From positions 1 through 37,332 of the forward strand of contig SCRF01000085.1 in assembly GCA_004322005.1 (NCBI GenBank): DNA of 37,332 bases, read 5' to 3'. The stretch is from Rhodanobacter sp. GTDB taxonomy: Bacteria > Pseudomonadota > Gammaproteobacteria > Xanthomonadales > Rhodanobacteraceae. The translations under genes and the position numbers were made by a program. The notes beneath the pieces were generated by a model, which did not search any database, had not been told where the DNA came from, and saw nothing but the letters and a program-made list of their open reading frames with translations. Of the stretch, positions 9,447 to 18,767 are shown piece by piece; within the stretch, counting starts at the first letter, position 1, and each line of letters opens with the position of its first letter.

Positions 9447-10532
9447 ATGCCTACGCACCTTCAGCAGAAAACGATGCGCCCGCGCAGCCGGCTGGTTGCG
9501 GCGGCCGCACTGCTCTGCCTCGCGCAACTGCCTTCGCCTGGCCATGCCACGGCCTTCTACCACCTCGGTTCGGCGGTCGCCCTGCCGGGCAAGGCGCCGG
9601 CCTGGGACTATCTGACTTACGACTCCGCGCGCTCGTACCTGTTCGTCGGCCGCCGGCACAACGGGGTCACCGTGTTCGACGTGGCGACGCACAAGGTTGT
9701 CGCCACGATTGCCGACAGCAAGGGCGCGAACAAGGCGATCCTGGTGCCGGCGCTCGATCGTGGCTACACCGTGAACGGCGACGGCTCGACCACCGAGTTC
9801 GACCTGAAGTCGCTGAAGGCGATCCGGCGCATCCGCTTCGGCAGCAACGCCGATGCGGGCAGCTACGAGCCGGTCACCGGACAGTTGATGTTCACCATGG
9901 GCGACAGCGAGAAGGTCGCCTTCATGGATGCCCGCAGCGGCAAGGTGCTAGCTACGTTGCCGATGCCCAGTCACCACATCGAGGCGTCGGCGCCGGATGG
10001 CCACGGCAACCTCTTCGTGGCCGAGCGCGACCGCGATGCGGTGGTGCGCATCGACGCCCGTACGCATCAGGTCACCGCCAGTTGGCCGACCACGCCGTGC
10101 CGCCAGCCCACCGGGCTGGACTACGACGCCACAAGCCAGCGCATCTTCGTCGGCTGCCGCAGCGACCGGCCGCTGCTCGCCGTACTCGATGCGAAGTCTG
10201 GCGCGGTGGTGGCGAGCCTGCCGATCGGTCGCGGCAATGACGGTGTGGCGTTCAATCCGGCCACGCGTCGCATCTACGCCTCCAACGGACTGGACGCCAA
10301 CCTGGTGGTGATCGACCAGCAAGGTCCCGACAGCTACCGACTGGAGCAGGCCATCACCACCCGGCCCATGGCGCGCACGCTGGCGCTCGATGCGCAGCGC
10401 GACCGCGTGTATCTGGTGGCCGCCGAGGGTGGCGTCGATCCGGCGATGAAAGTGAACACCGCCGTGGCCCCGTTTTACCCGAACTTCTATTTCGACCACA
10501 CCTTCACCGTACTGACCTATCAGAAAAACTGA
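9447..10532 (+). CDS. Exported YncE-like beta-propeller protein
   Basis: The product is 361 aa. A signal peptide ends near residue 35 (ALLCLAQLPSPGHA). The rest is a six- to seven-bladed YVTN-type propeller: YLFVGRRHNGVTVFD, GYTVNGDGSTTEFD, NLFVAERDRDAVVRID, RIFVGCRSDRPLLAVLD and RIYASNGLDANLVVID mark successive blades. AGGAG lies six bases before the ATG, and the gap to the upstream gene is only nine bases, so the two are one operon. E. coli YncE, a propeller of this class, is encoded next to the TonB-dependent receptor YncD; here a TonB receptor follows 106 bases downstream. Whether it binds ligand, peptidoglycan or DNA cannot be told from sequence. Confidence 0.88.
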   Translation: MPTHLQQKTMRPRSRLVAAAALLCLAQLPSPGHATAFYHLGSAVALPGKAPAWDYLTYDSARSYLFVGRRHNGVTVFDVATHKVVATIADSKGANKAILVPALDRGYTVNGDGSTTEFDLKSLKAIRRIRFGSNADAGSYEPVTGQLMFTMGDSEKVAFMDARSGKVLATLPMPSHHIEASAPDGHGNLFVAERDRDAVVRIDARTHQVTASWPTTPCRQPTGLDYDATSQRIFVGCRSDRPLLAVLDAKSGAVVASLPIGRGNDGVAFNPATRRIYASNGLDANLVVIDQQGPDSYRLEQAITTRPMARTLALDAQRDRVYLVAAEGGVDPAMKVNTAVAPFYPNFYFDHTFTVLTYQKN

Positions 10533-10638
10533 AGCGAGACACAAGACAGTTGCGGCGTATCGCCCCGGGGATCTGGAGAAGGGGCCCGCTATGCAGATTA
10601 CCCACAACCCAACGTGATATCTCGGGGGAGACACCATC

Positions 10639-13632
10639 ATGCAGAACTACCCACGCAAGGCGCTGTTCAGCGCGCTGTTCCTCAGTGCCGGCCTGGTTGG
10701 CCACGCCACGGCGGCAGCTGTCGCCGGTGCCGACGCGGGCACGTCGGCCAACCAAAACGAAGTGACCACGGCACCGGCCTCAGCCAGCAAACCGAAGACC
10801 ACCACCATGCAGCAGGTCGTGGTGACAGGTACGCTGTTGCCGATCGATCCCAACGCCGTAGCCGTTCCCGTCACGACCCTCGATTCACACGAGCTCGGCC
10901 AGACCGGTGTCACGAGCAACATGCTGCAGACGCTGCGCAAGGTCGTTCCAGCCTTCGCCGGTCGCAGCAATGCCGGTGCCAGCAACGCGCAGAACCGTAA
11001 CCAGTTCACGGCCGGCGGCGCGCAGGTCGAGCTGCGCAACCTGCCGACGCTGGTGCTGGTCAACGGCCAGCGCCTGGCGCTGGATGCGGTCGCGGGCCTG
11101 AGCGGCAGCAAGAATTTCGTCGACATCAGCCAGATTCCAGCCGCCGCGCTCGAGCGGGTCGACGTGCTCACCGACGGCGCTTCCTCGCTCTACGGCGCCG
11201 ACGCCGTCGGCGGTGTGGTGAACTTCATCCTCAAGCAGGATTACCACGGCGCGACATTCGGCGCCCATTACGGCGTAGCGGATGGCGGTTACAAGGACCG
11301 TTCGGCGTTTGCCACGTTCGGCGGGGACATCGGTCCGCTGAACATCACCGCCACCGTCAGCGATGCCCGGACCAGCCCTCTTTTCCAGAGCGCCCGCTCG
11401 TTCACCAGCCCGATGTACGGTGTCGTGCCGGGCACGGGCCTGCCGGGCGTCGTCGACGGCGGCAACTACGTGCTGGCGCCGGGGCTGCTCACGCCGCCCG
11501 TACCGACCGGCACCTCCGCGACCGCCGGCAGCTACGCGGACCTGTCCCCAGGCGTCTACAACGCCACCAGCGCTTCACAGCTGTCCAACGGATTCGACTA
11601 TTCCAAATATGCGATGCTGCTGCAGCGGGAGGAGCACAAGAACTTTGTCGCGAACATGACCTCGGCGCCTTTCACCGACGACCAGATCGAGGCCTTCGGC
11701 GACGTGATCATCTCGCAGAACAAGGTCCAGTCCACCTCCTGGGCGGCTGCGGGCCAGCCCTTCGCCCATGCCTCGCTCACCGTTCCGGCCGGCTCGCCCT
11801 ACGATCCGCTGACCACCGACGCGACGGGCGTGACGTTCGCCGACAGGTCGCGGCCGAAACAGGTGTTCGACACCACCGACGCGTATCGCTTCTCCTTCGG
11901 ACTCGAGGGCAATCTGCCCGGCTCGTGGACCTGGCATACCAGCGTCGATTACAGCGAGAGCAAGCTGAGGGAGCGCGACACCAATCTGATTTTCACGCCC
12001 AATCTGGCGCGGGCCGTCGCCGGCGGATACGACGCCAGCGGCAACGCGGTCGCCGGCGGCGCCTACAGCAAGGTCTACGGTGGCCTTTCGATCAACAACC
12101 CGCTGGTGCTGCAGCCGGCGCTCAACCCGTTCGCGGTGACCGGCAACTCGGCGGCCGCGCTGGCCAACGTCTTCGGCACCGAGGTGCTGACTGGCGACAG
12201 CAAGCTCTACTCCTGGGATGCGCACGTCGTCGGCGACCTGTTCGAGCTGCCTGCAGGGCGCGTGAACCTCGCGGTTGGAGCGAGCTGGCGGCATGAACAG
12301 GTTTCCGGCCACGCCGATGCGAACGGCCGCGTCACCGATCCGGTCACCGGCTCCACCGCCGGCAACGACCAGAACTGGAACGGCGGCATGTTCACCGATC
12401 CGTTCAGTCACGGCCGCAACGTGAGCGCGGCGTACGCCGAGACGCTGATCCCGATCACCTCCAGCCGCATGCATATCCCTGGCCTGCACCAGCTCGGCCT
12501 CACCGCCGCAAGCCGCTTCGAGCGCTACAGCGACGCCGGCAGCAAGAACTCGCCGAAGCTGGGCTTCCGCTGGGAGCCGATCGATGGCCAGTTCGTGCTT
12601 CATGGCACCTACACGAAGTCGTTCGCCGCGCCACCGCTGTATCAGGCCTACGGGCCGTTCGACACCCGTCCGGTGACCGACCGCCTGATCGGCATCGTGT
12701 TCGGCAGCCAGTACGGCGTCGGGAATACCTTCAATGGCGAAGACGGCGTCAATCCGTCGCTCAAGCCGTCCACCTCGACGTCGCGCTCTTTCGGCTTCGA
12801 ATTTCGTCCGAAGTTCATCAAGGGCCTGACGCTCACCGCGGACTACTCCGCGATCACCGTGCACGGTTTCCCGGGTGGCGCGGACTTCACCACGATCATG
12901 AAATCGGTCAACGATTCGGGTTCGGCCTCGCAGTACTTCGACAGCGTCAGCACGGGCAACTTCACCAACCTCGGCGGTACCGATCCGTTCGCGACGCCCG
13001 GATCGCTGAAGGCTTTCCTGACCGATCCGGTCACCGGCCTGCCCGATCCGGGCAAATATTCGCAGCTCTACGTCATCGACAAGTTCCGCAACCAGAGTGT
13101 CCTGATCGAGCACTCCTGGATGCTGGGATTGGACTATGTGCTTCCCACCAGCCATGACGGAACCTGGGCCGTGTCGAGCAAAGGGATGCTGTTCAATTCG
13201 TACAAGTTCCAGCGCTTCGCTGGCGGTCCGTCCCAGCAGTACGCAGGCAACGCCAGCAACATCGGCGTGTTCGCCGGAACGCTGCCGAAGGCCAGCTTCT
13301 ACTCGACGCTCGACTGGTCCTACGGAAACCTGGACATCACACTGGCAAATAGCTACACCTCGTATGTCAATGACGCGGGCCCCGCCGGCAACCTTCCGGG
13401 CATTCGGGTGCCGAGCTACAGCGTGTGGGATCTGCGCGGTTCGTACACCTGGATGCTCGGCGGGATCGAGAGCGACAAGAGCGTCACGGTCGCCCTTGGC
13501 GTGAACAATATCGGCAACAAGATGCCGCCGATCTTCCCGCGTTCCTTCACGAACCAGTTCACCACCAGCGACATCGGTACGTATTCACCGATCGGTCGGC
13601 TGGTGTACGCAGACGTGAAGGTGTCCCTCTGA
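10639..13632 (+). CDS. TonB-dependent outer-membrane receptor
   Basis: The product is 997 aa. The signal peptide spans about 1-26. A TonB-box-like stretch QQVVVTG occurs at about residues 56-62, followed by a plug domain with LRNLPTLVLVNGQRL and VDVLTDGASSLYGADAVGGVVNFILK. The remainder is a 22-strand barrel rich in alternating aromatic strands (for example FGFEFRPKFIKGLTLTADYS and ALGVNNIGNK), ending LVYADVKVSL, so the usual terminal Phe is missing. GGGGAG lies eight bases upstream of the ATG. It is followed by an MFS transporter, suggesting a pair that carries one solute across both membranes. The substrate cannot be read from the sequence. Confidence 0.93.
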   Translation: MQNYPRKALFSALFLSAGLVGHATAAAVAGADAGTSANQNEVTTAPASASKPKTTTMQQVVVTGTLLPIDPNAVAVPVTTLDSHELGQTGVTSNMLQTLRKVVPAFAGRSNAGASNAQNRNQFTAGGAQVELRNLPTLVLVNGQRLALDAVAGLSGSKNFVDISQIPAAALERVDVLTDGASSLYGADAVGGVVNFILKQDYHGATFGAHYGVADGGYKDRSAFATFGGDIGPLNITATVSDARTSPLFQSARSFTSPMYGVVPGTGLPGVVDGGNYVLAPGLLTPPVPTGTSATAGSYADLSPGVYNATSASQLSNGFDYSKYAMLLQREEHKNFVANMTSAPFTDDQIEAFGDVIISQNKVQSTSWAAAGQPFAHASLTVPAGSPYDPLTTDATGVTFADRSRPKQVFDTTDAYRFSFGLEGNLPGSWTWHTSVDYSESKLRERDTNLIFTPNLARAVAGGYDASGNAVAGGAYSKVYGGLSINNPLVLQPALNPFAVTGNSAAALANVFGTEVLTGDSKLYSWDAHVVGDLFELPAGRVNLAVGASWRHEQVSGHADANGRVTDPVTGSTAGNDQNWNGGMFTDPFSHGRNVSAAYAETLIPITSSRMHIPGLHQLGLTAASRFERYSDAGSKNSPKLGFRWEPIDGQFVLHGTYTKSFAAPPLYQAYGPFDTRPVTDRLIGIVFGSQYGVGNTFNGEDGVNPSLKPSTSTSRSFGFEFRPKFIKGLTLTADYSAITVHGFPGGADFTTIMKSVNDSGSASQYFDSVSTGNFTNLGGTDPFATPGSLKAFLTDPVTGLPDPGKYSQLYVIDKFRNQSVLIEHSWMLGLDYVLPTSHDGTWAVSSKGMLFNSYKFQRFAGGPSQQYAGNASNIGVFAGTLPKASFYSTLDWSYGNLDITLANSYTSYVNDAGPAGNLPGIRVPSYSVWDLRGSYTWMLGGIESDKSVTVALGVNNIGNKMPPIFPRSFTNQFTTSDIGTYSPIGRLVYADVKVSL

Positions 13633-13646
13633 GGTTGAGAAATGCC

Positions 13647-13671
13647 GCGGACGATGCTGCTGCTCGTCCGC
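13647..13671 (+). terminator. Hairpin in the TonB receptor-MFS spacer
   Basis: A perfect 8-base stem GCGGACGA/TCGTCCGC with a 9-base loop starts 15 bases after the receptor stop. No T-run follows, so it may attenuate or stabilise the receptor mRNA rather than end transcription. Confidence 0.35.
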
Positions 13672-13731
13672 GCCGCCCCAAGTCCCGGTGCCGATCGCGC
13701 CGGGGATCACTCCCACCAACAGGTGAGCAAC

Positions 13732-15132
13732 GTGTCTGAAACCGCCTCCGCCAGGATCGCCGCCCGCCTCGATCGGCTGCCGCCATCGCGCACGATATGG
13801 AAGATCATCCTGCTGATTTCGCTGGGTGGCGTGTTCGAGTTCTATGACCTGTTCTTCACCGGCTACGTCGCGCCCGGGATGATGAAGTCGGGGTTGTTCA
13901 CGCCGCAATCGCTGGGCTTTTTTTCAAGCCTGGACACGATCAAGATCGCCGGCTTCGGCACCTTCGTGTTCAGCACCTTCGCCGGCCTGTGGGTGGGCGT
14001 GGTGCTGTTCGGCCAGATGGCCGATCGTTTCGGTCGGCGGTCGGTATTTACCTGGTCGCTGGTCTGGTACGTCAGCTGCACCGCGGTGATGGCGTTCCAG
14101 CAGACCGGCGAACTGCTGAACGTCTGGCGTTTCATCGCCGGTGTGGGCTTTGCGGTGCAGCTGGTCACCATCGACACCTACATTTCCGAACTGATCCCCA
14201 GCGCGGAACGCGGCCGCGCGTTTTCCGTCAATCAGTTCATCACGTTCTGCATCGTGCCGGTGGTCGCACTGCTGGCCTGGTTGCTGGTACCGCTCAGCCC
14301 GCTCGGCATCGACGGTTGGCGCTGGGTGGTGCTGACCGGCTCGGTCGGCGCGGTGCTGGTGTGGCTGTTGGTGCAGGGGATTCCGGAGAGCCCGCGCTGG
14401 CTGGCCCTGCAGGGCCGCATCGACGAGGCGGATGCGATCATGGCGGCGATCGAGGAGCGGGTGGTCGCGGAGACCGGCAAGCCGCTGACGCCTCCCTCGC
14501 TGGCGCACGCCGAGGAGACCGGCCGGGGGCGCTTCGTGGAGATCTTCTCGCCGCAGTACCGCACGCGCACGCTGATGCTTTCGATATTCAACATGGCCCA
14601 GGTGATCGGCTTCTACGGCTTCGCCGCGTGGGTGCCGACTCTGCTCATCGCGCGTGGCATCACCGTCACGCACAGCCTCGAATACTCCTTCATCATCGCC
14701 ATCGCCAATCCAGTGGGGCCGCTGCTGGGCACCTTGTTCGCCGACCGCGTGGAGCGCAAGCGCCAGATCATGCTGGGATTGGTGGTGATGGGCCTGGCCA
14801 TGCTGGCGTTCTCGCAGGCCAGCAGCCCGGTGCTGCTGATTGCGCTGGGCGTGTTGTTCACGCTCGCCGCCAACGTGATGTCCTACGCCTACCACAACTA
14901 CCAGGCCGAGCTTTACCCCACCCGCATCCGCGCCCGCGCGATTGGTTTCGTGTATTCGTGGAGCCGTATCGCAGCGGCCTTCGCAGGCCTGGCGATCGGC
15001 TACTTCCTCGGCGCCGGCGGCGTATCCGCGGTGGCCATCTTCATTGCGATCGCGATGGTGGTGGGCATTGTCGTCATCGGGCTGTTCGGGCCGACCACCA
15101 GGGGAATTCCGCTGGAAACGATCAATCGCTGA
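13732..15132 (+). CDS. MFS transporter, metabolite:H+ symporter (sugar-porter-like)
   Basis: The product is 466 aa with 12 predicted membrane helices. The loop 2-3 motif GQMADRFGRRSVF and the PESPRWLALQGR motif after helix 6 place it in the metabolite/sugar-porter group of the major facilitator superfamily, which imports small organic solutes with protons across the inner membrane. The first helix carries the family's FEFYDLFFTGY segment. I chose the GTG at 13732 because AGGTGAG ends about four bases upstream; the frame is open further upstream but without conserved residues, and GTG at 13723 is an alternative. It lies directly behind a TonB receptor, so the same solute may pass through both. 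The substrate is not determinable. Confidence 0.9.
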   Translation: MSETASARIAARLDRLPPSRTIWKIILLISLGGVFEFYDLFFTGYVAPGMMKSGLFTPQSLGFFSSLDTIKIAGFGTFVFSTFAGLWVGVVLFGQMADRFGRRSVFTWSLVWYVSCTAVMAFQQTGELLNVWRFIAGVGFAVQLVTIDTYISELIPSAERGRAFSVNQFITFCIVPVVALLAWLLVPLSPLGIDGWRWVVLTGSVGAVLVWLLVQGIPESPRWLALQGRIDEADAIMAAIEERVVAETGKPLTPPSLAHAEETGRGRFVEIFSPQYRTRTLMLSIFNMAQVIGFYGFAAWVPTLLIARGITVTHSLEYSFIIAIANPVGPLLGTLFADRVERKRQIMLGLVVMGLAMLAFSQASSPVLLIALGVLFTLAANVMSYAYHNYQAELYPTRIRARAIGFVYSWSRIAAAFAGLAIGYFLGAGGVSAVAIFIAIAMVVGIVVIGLFGPTTRGIPLETINR

Positions 15133-15212
15133 CTGAATTTATTTTCAGAAATATTTCAGGTTGCGTAAAGACGCGCGGTCCATGATCGAAACAGGGGTGC
15201 ATGCATTTGCAC
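15133..15212 (+). promoter_or_regulatory. AT-rich upstream region of the siderophore-type receptor with dyads
   Basis: Immediately after the MFS stop codon, CTGAA (15133-15137) and TTCAG (15144-15148) form a dyad, and another TTTCAG follows at 15154-15159. Further on, GTGCA-N6-TGCAC (15197-15212) forms a second dyad. This is the most AT-rich stretch between 13.6 and 17.6 kb and probably holds the promoter of the five-gene coupled block. No good Fur box is seen. Confidence 0.35.
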
Positions 15213-15246
15213 TGAAAATGCGTCGGTGGAAAACAAAGGGGCGGTC

Positions 15247-17565
15247 ATGTCTACGAAGTCTACTAATCGGGTGCGCACTCTGGCGCTGTCGATCTCCTTC
15301 ATCCTCTGCGGTGCGACAGCAGGGTCAGCATTGGCGGGACCGGTGCAGCCAGGACAGGGCTTGAATAGCACCGGCACTGCGCCTGCGACGGGGCAACAGT
15401 CTGAATCTGCGACCGGTTCGCCCGGCACCAAGCAGCAGGCAACCAGGACCGTCACGCAACTCAAGTCCGTTTCGGTGCAGGGTCGATTCATATCGGCCGC
15501 AGGCCACAGCGCGCTCAAGATGGGCGTGCCCTCGCGCGATACGCCGTTCTCCATTTCGACCTACACCGGCAGCTTCATGCACGCGATCGAGGCGCAGAAG
15601 GTCGATGCGCTGTATCCGTACATGACCGGCATCCAGAGTGCCGGCATCACCGGGTACGACCTGGTGTTCCGAGGCTTCAAGAGCGGCGGCAACGACCAGA
15701 ACTCGATCCTGGTCGATGGCTTGCCCGGCCTGGCCACACGGTTTGGTTCACCGGCAACGATCGGTGTGTCGCGCATCGACGTGGTGCGCGGGCCGTCCTC
15801 GGTACTCAACGGCGAGGAACAGCCGGGCGGCTTCATCAACCTGATCACCAAGAAGCCCGAGGCCGATCCGCTGTACGAGTTCAGCACCAGCGCCACCGCC
15901 TACGACGGCGCCGGCATCGGGCTGGGCGACAAGCTGGGTACCGACTTCGCGGCGGATTTGACCGGCCCCATCGACAAGGACAAACGCTTTCTGTACCGGC
16001 TGGTGATGGACGACTCCAATCGGGACACCTATCGCCACGCCAGCTACGACCACAGCATCTATTTCGCCCCCAGCCTGACCTGGAACATTTCCGACGCCAC
16101 CAGCCTCACGGCCGCCTACGAATACCAGAAGCTGCATTACAGCTACGACACCTACCTGGTCGCTCCGAACAGCGACATCAACCTGGTGCCGCCGATCACC
16201 ACGCGCTATCAGGAGCCGGGCGATTTCGAGAACGAGCACGGCAGCGTCCTCACGCTTCTGTTCAAGCATCAGTTCGCCAACGGCATGACCTGGAACCTCA
16301 ATACCCGCGATGTCTGGCACACCGACGAGGCGCATGGCTTCGACGTCACCGCGATCCGCCCCGACCTGCAACACGTCGGCCGCCGGGCCCGGGGCCAGCT
16401 CAACAAGCGGCGTTACGACTACGTGGACACGAACTTGCAAATGCCGTTCGACACCTTCGGCATCGGCCACAAGATGGTGGTGGGCCTGACTGCCGGCCGG
16501 GATACCACCAACACCGACCGGCTGCAGTTCTTCAATGCCCCCGCCACCGGGCCGGACTCGCTGGATATCAGCATCTACGATCCGGTCTACGGCATGGCGC
16601 CACCGCTGGACACGCTGCCGCTGGTCGCCCCCGGCAAGAACAAGCTGCTGAACGACCGCTACACCGTGTTGAAAAGCTACGGCGCGTATTTCGCCGACAT
16701 GATGACCCTGTCCGATCACTGGAAGGCCACCGTGGGTTTGCGCTACGCGCGCAACAAGCAATCGATTTCGGAACTGAAGATTCCCAACGTACCCAGCAGC
16801 AGCAAGACCAACAACAAGGTGCTGCCGATGGCCGGTTTGGTCTACCAGCCGAACAAGCACTGGAGCTACTACGCCAGCTACAGCACGTCGTATGTGCCGC
16901 CCTCAGCCAATGCGATCGACATCAACGGGGTGAACAGCTTCGTGCCCACCTCGGCCAAGCAGATCGAAGTGGGCAGCAAGGCCAATTTTCTCGACAACCG
17001 CGTATCGGCCACCTTGGCGTTCTACCGCATCGACGAAAAGAACACGTTCAGCCATTTCCCCTGTGCCTACGGAACCTGCTATGCGCAGCTCGGCAAGGCC
17101 CGTTCGCAGGGTGCCGAGCTGGAGGTGAATGCGCGGCCCATGCGCAACTGGCAGCTCACTGCCGGCTATGCCTACACGGATGCGCGAATCACTGCCTCGA
17201 CCAATCCGGTGCAGAACAACAGTCGCCTGCCTGATGTGCCGTACAACAGCGCCCATGTGTGGTCGCGCTACGACTTCCGCTCGCATCAGCTGCAGGGGCT
17301 GGGCTTCGGCCTCGGGGTGATCTACAACAGCGGGCGCACCGGCTTCACCCCGACCAAGGCAAACAGCCCGATGCTGAGGTTGCCGGGCTACACGCGGGTC
17401 GACGCGGCGCTCTATTACAACGTCGACAAGTACGTGGTCACGTTCAAGGTCGAAAACCTGTTCGACAAGACCTACTACCAGAGCGCCGGCTTCAACGGCG
17501 ACATCAACCTGCTGCCGGGTGTGCCGCGCCTGTTCACACTCTCCGTGAGGGCCTTCTTCGAATGA
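15247..17565 (+). CDS. TonB-dependent siderophore-type receptor
   Basis: The product is 772 aa with a signal peptide of about 30 residues (LALSISFILCGATAGSALA). The plug has the siderophore-receptor hallmarks VFRGFKSGGNDQNSILVDG, RIDVVRGPSSVLNGEEQPGGFINLITKKP. The barrel includes YASYSTSYVPPSA, QIEVGSKANFLDNRVSATLAFYRID and the late VKFENLFDKTYY-like strand (FKVENLFDKTYYQS), ending LSVRAFFE. AAGGGG precedes the ATG at 15247, which is preferred over an in-frame ATG 21 bases upstream. The stop overlaps the next start (ATGA), so the receptor is translationally coupled to a PstS-like binding protein. The family usually imports ferric chelates, but the unusual partners leave the ligand open. Confidence 0.92.
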   Translation: MSTKSTNRVRTLALSISFILCGATAGSALAGPVQPGQGLNSTGTAPATGQQSESATGSPGTKQQATRTVTQLKSVSVQGRFISAAGHSALKMGVPSRDTPFSISTYTGSFMHAIEAQKVDALYPYMTGIQSAGITGYDLVFRGFKSGGNDQNSILVDGLPGLATRFGSPATIGVSRIDVVRGPSSVLNGEEQPGGFINLITKKPEADPLYEFSTSATAYDGAGIGLGDKLGTDFAADLTGPIDKDKRFLYRLVMDDSNRDTYRHASYDHSIYFAPSLTWNISDATSLTAAYEYQKLHYSYDTYLVAPNSDINLVPPITTRYQEPGDFENEHGSVLTLLFKHQFANGMTWNLNTRDVWHTDEAHGFDVTAIRPDLQHVGRRARGQLNKRRYDYVDTNLQMPFDTFGIGHKMVVGLTAGRDTTNTDRLQFFNAPATGPDSLDISIYDPVYGMAPPLDTLPLVAPGKNKLLNDRYTVLKSYGAYFADMMTLSDHWKATVGLRYARNKQSISELKIPNVPSSSKTNNKVLPMAGLVYQPNKHWSYYASYSTSYVPPSANAIDINGVNSFVPTSAKQIEVGSKANFLDNRVSATLAFYRIDEKNTFSHFPCAYGTCYAQLGKARSQGAELEVNARPMRNWQLTAGYAYTDARITASTNPVQNNSRLPDVPYNSAHVWSRYDFRSHQLQGLGFGLGVIYNSGRTGFTPTKANSPMLRLPGYTRVDAALYYNVDKYVVTFKVENLFDKTYYQSAGFNGDINLLPGVPRLFTLSVRAFFE

Positions 17566-18767
17566 GCCTCAACAACGACCTTCTTATGCGACACCCGCGA
17601 CATCCGCGTATGAAAGTTCTGCTGTTGCTGCTGCTGGGCGCGACAACTGCATCGGCTACCGCTCCGACACCGGCAGTTGGGAGGTCGGCGGGTGTGGAAT
17701 GGCGGCTCCCGGTGGCAACGACACATGCGGTGCAGACCCACGCGCAGGAAGAGGCCGGCAAGCTGGCTGGTCGACCGCTGCCGCAACCGGAACTGCTGCA
17801 GCCGACGCTGGACGCGACGCTGCCGCTGTTCAAACCGCTTCATTCTGCGCGGTTGGGCGGATCCATCAGCATGGCATCGTCAGACACGTTGCCCGGGTTG
17901 GTGCATGCATGGATCCGCGCCTTCCACAAGATCTACCCGCACGTGCATGTAACCTTCGGCCCTCCGTACGAAGGCAGCCACGGCGCGATCGAGCTGGAGA
18001 AGGGCGCCATCGACATGGCCTTCGTGTCGCGCGAGCTGAAGCCCACGGACCTCGTCGCGTTCCGCGCAAGCCATGGCTATCTGCCGCTCAGCGTGCCGGT
18101 TTCGGGCGGCTCCTATCGGCAATTCGGTTTCCTCGACGCGGTGGGATTCTTCGTCAACCAGCAGAATCCGCTGGATCATCTGACGCTGGCGCAGCTCGAT
18201 GCCGTGCTTTCGCGTTCGCGGCTGCGTGGAAATCCGAAAGCTACCACCTGGGGCGATCTTGGTGCCACCGGCGCCTGGGCCAGCAGGCCGATCCACGTGT
18301 ATGCGATCAAACCCTGGAACGGTTTCGAGGAATTCGTGCGGCAGCGGGTGCTGAACGCCGGTGCGCAGCGCGGCCATTGGCGTACCGACCTGCACTTCGA
18401 CCCGACCGTCTTCCCGATCGCCCGGCGCGTGGCCGCCGATCCGGACGGCATCGGCTATGCGGGGCTGGCCTTTGTCGACGCGCCGGTGAAAATGCTCTCG
18501 ATCGGCAGCGCTGGCGACGCCGTGGCACCCACCTATGCGAACGTCGCCTCCGCGCGTTACCCGCTGAGCCGGCTCGTCTACGTCAACGTCAACCAGAAGC
18601 CGGGCGCCTTCGTATCGCCGGCGATGCAGGAGTTTCTGCGCTTCGTGCTGAGCCGGCAGGGGCAGCAAATCGTGCTCGATCAGGGCGTGTTCCTGCCGCT
18701 GCGGGGGTTCCAGGCAACCGCCGCGCGCGCGACGGTCAACCTTCCCGCGCCGGCCACGGCACCATGA
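17562..18767 (+). CDS. PstS-like periplasmic substrate-binding protein
   Basis: The product is 401 aa and starts within the receptor stop (ATGA). A hydrophobic signal segment (MKVLLLLLLGATTASA, about residues 17-32) follows a short basic N-terminus. The mature part has the PstS-superfamily pattern SSDTLPGLVHAWIRAF, FGPPYEGSHGAIEL, GAIDMAFVSREL and PVSGGSYRQFG, then NPLDHLTLAQLDAVLS, TWGDLGATGAWASRPIHVY and VAADPDGIGYAGLAF. This fold binds phosphate in true PstS, but no pstC, pstA or pstB is present here. A role as a scaffold or binding partner behind the TonB receptor is possible. It is homologous to the two halves of the protein at 21386. Confidence 0.88.
   Translation: MSLNNDLLMRHPRHPRMKVLLLLLLGATTASATAPTPAVGRSAGVEWRLPVATTHAVQTHAQEEAGKLAGRPLPQPELLQPTLDATLPLFKPLHSARLGGSISMASSDTLPGLVHAWIRAFHKIYPHVHVTFGPPYEGSHGAIELEKGAIDMAFVSRELKPTDLVAFRASHGYLPLSVPVSGGSYRQFGFLDAVGFFVNQQNPLDHLTLAQLDAVLSRSRLRGNPKATTWGDLGATGAWASRPIHVYAIKPWNGFEEFVRQRVLNAGAQRGHWRTDLHFDPTVFPIARRVAADPDGIGYAGLAFVDAPVKMLSIGSAGDAVAPTYANVASARYPLSRLVYVNVNQKPGAFVSPAMQEFLRFVLSRQGQQIVLDQGVFLPLRGFQATAARATVNLPAPATAP

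Noticed and set aside
17562-18767. Reading the PstS-like proteins as a phosphate ABC transporter
   Set aside because: No pstC, pstA, pstB or phoU is present, and I found no Pho box upstream; only the fold is supported.
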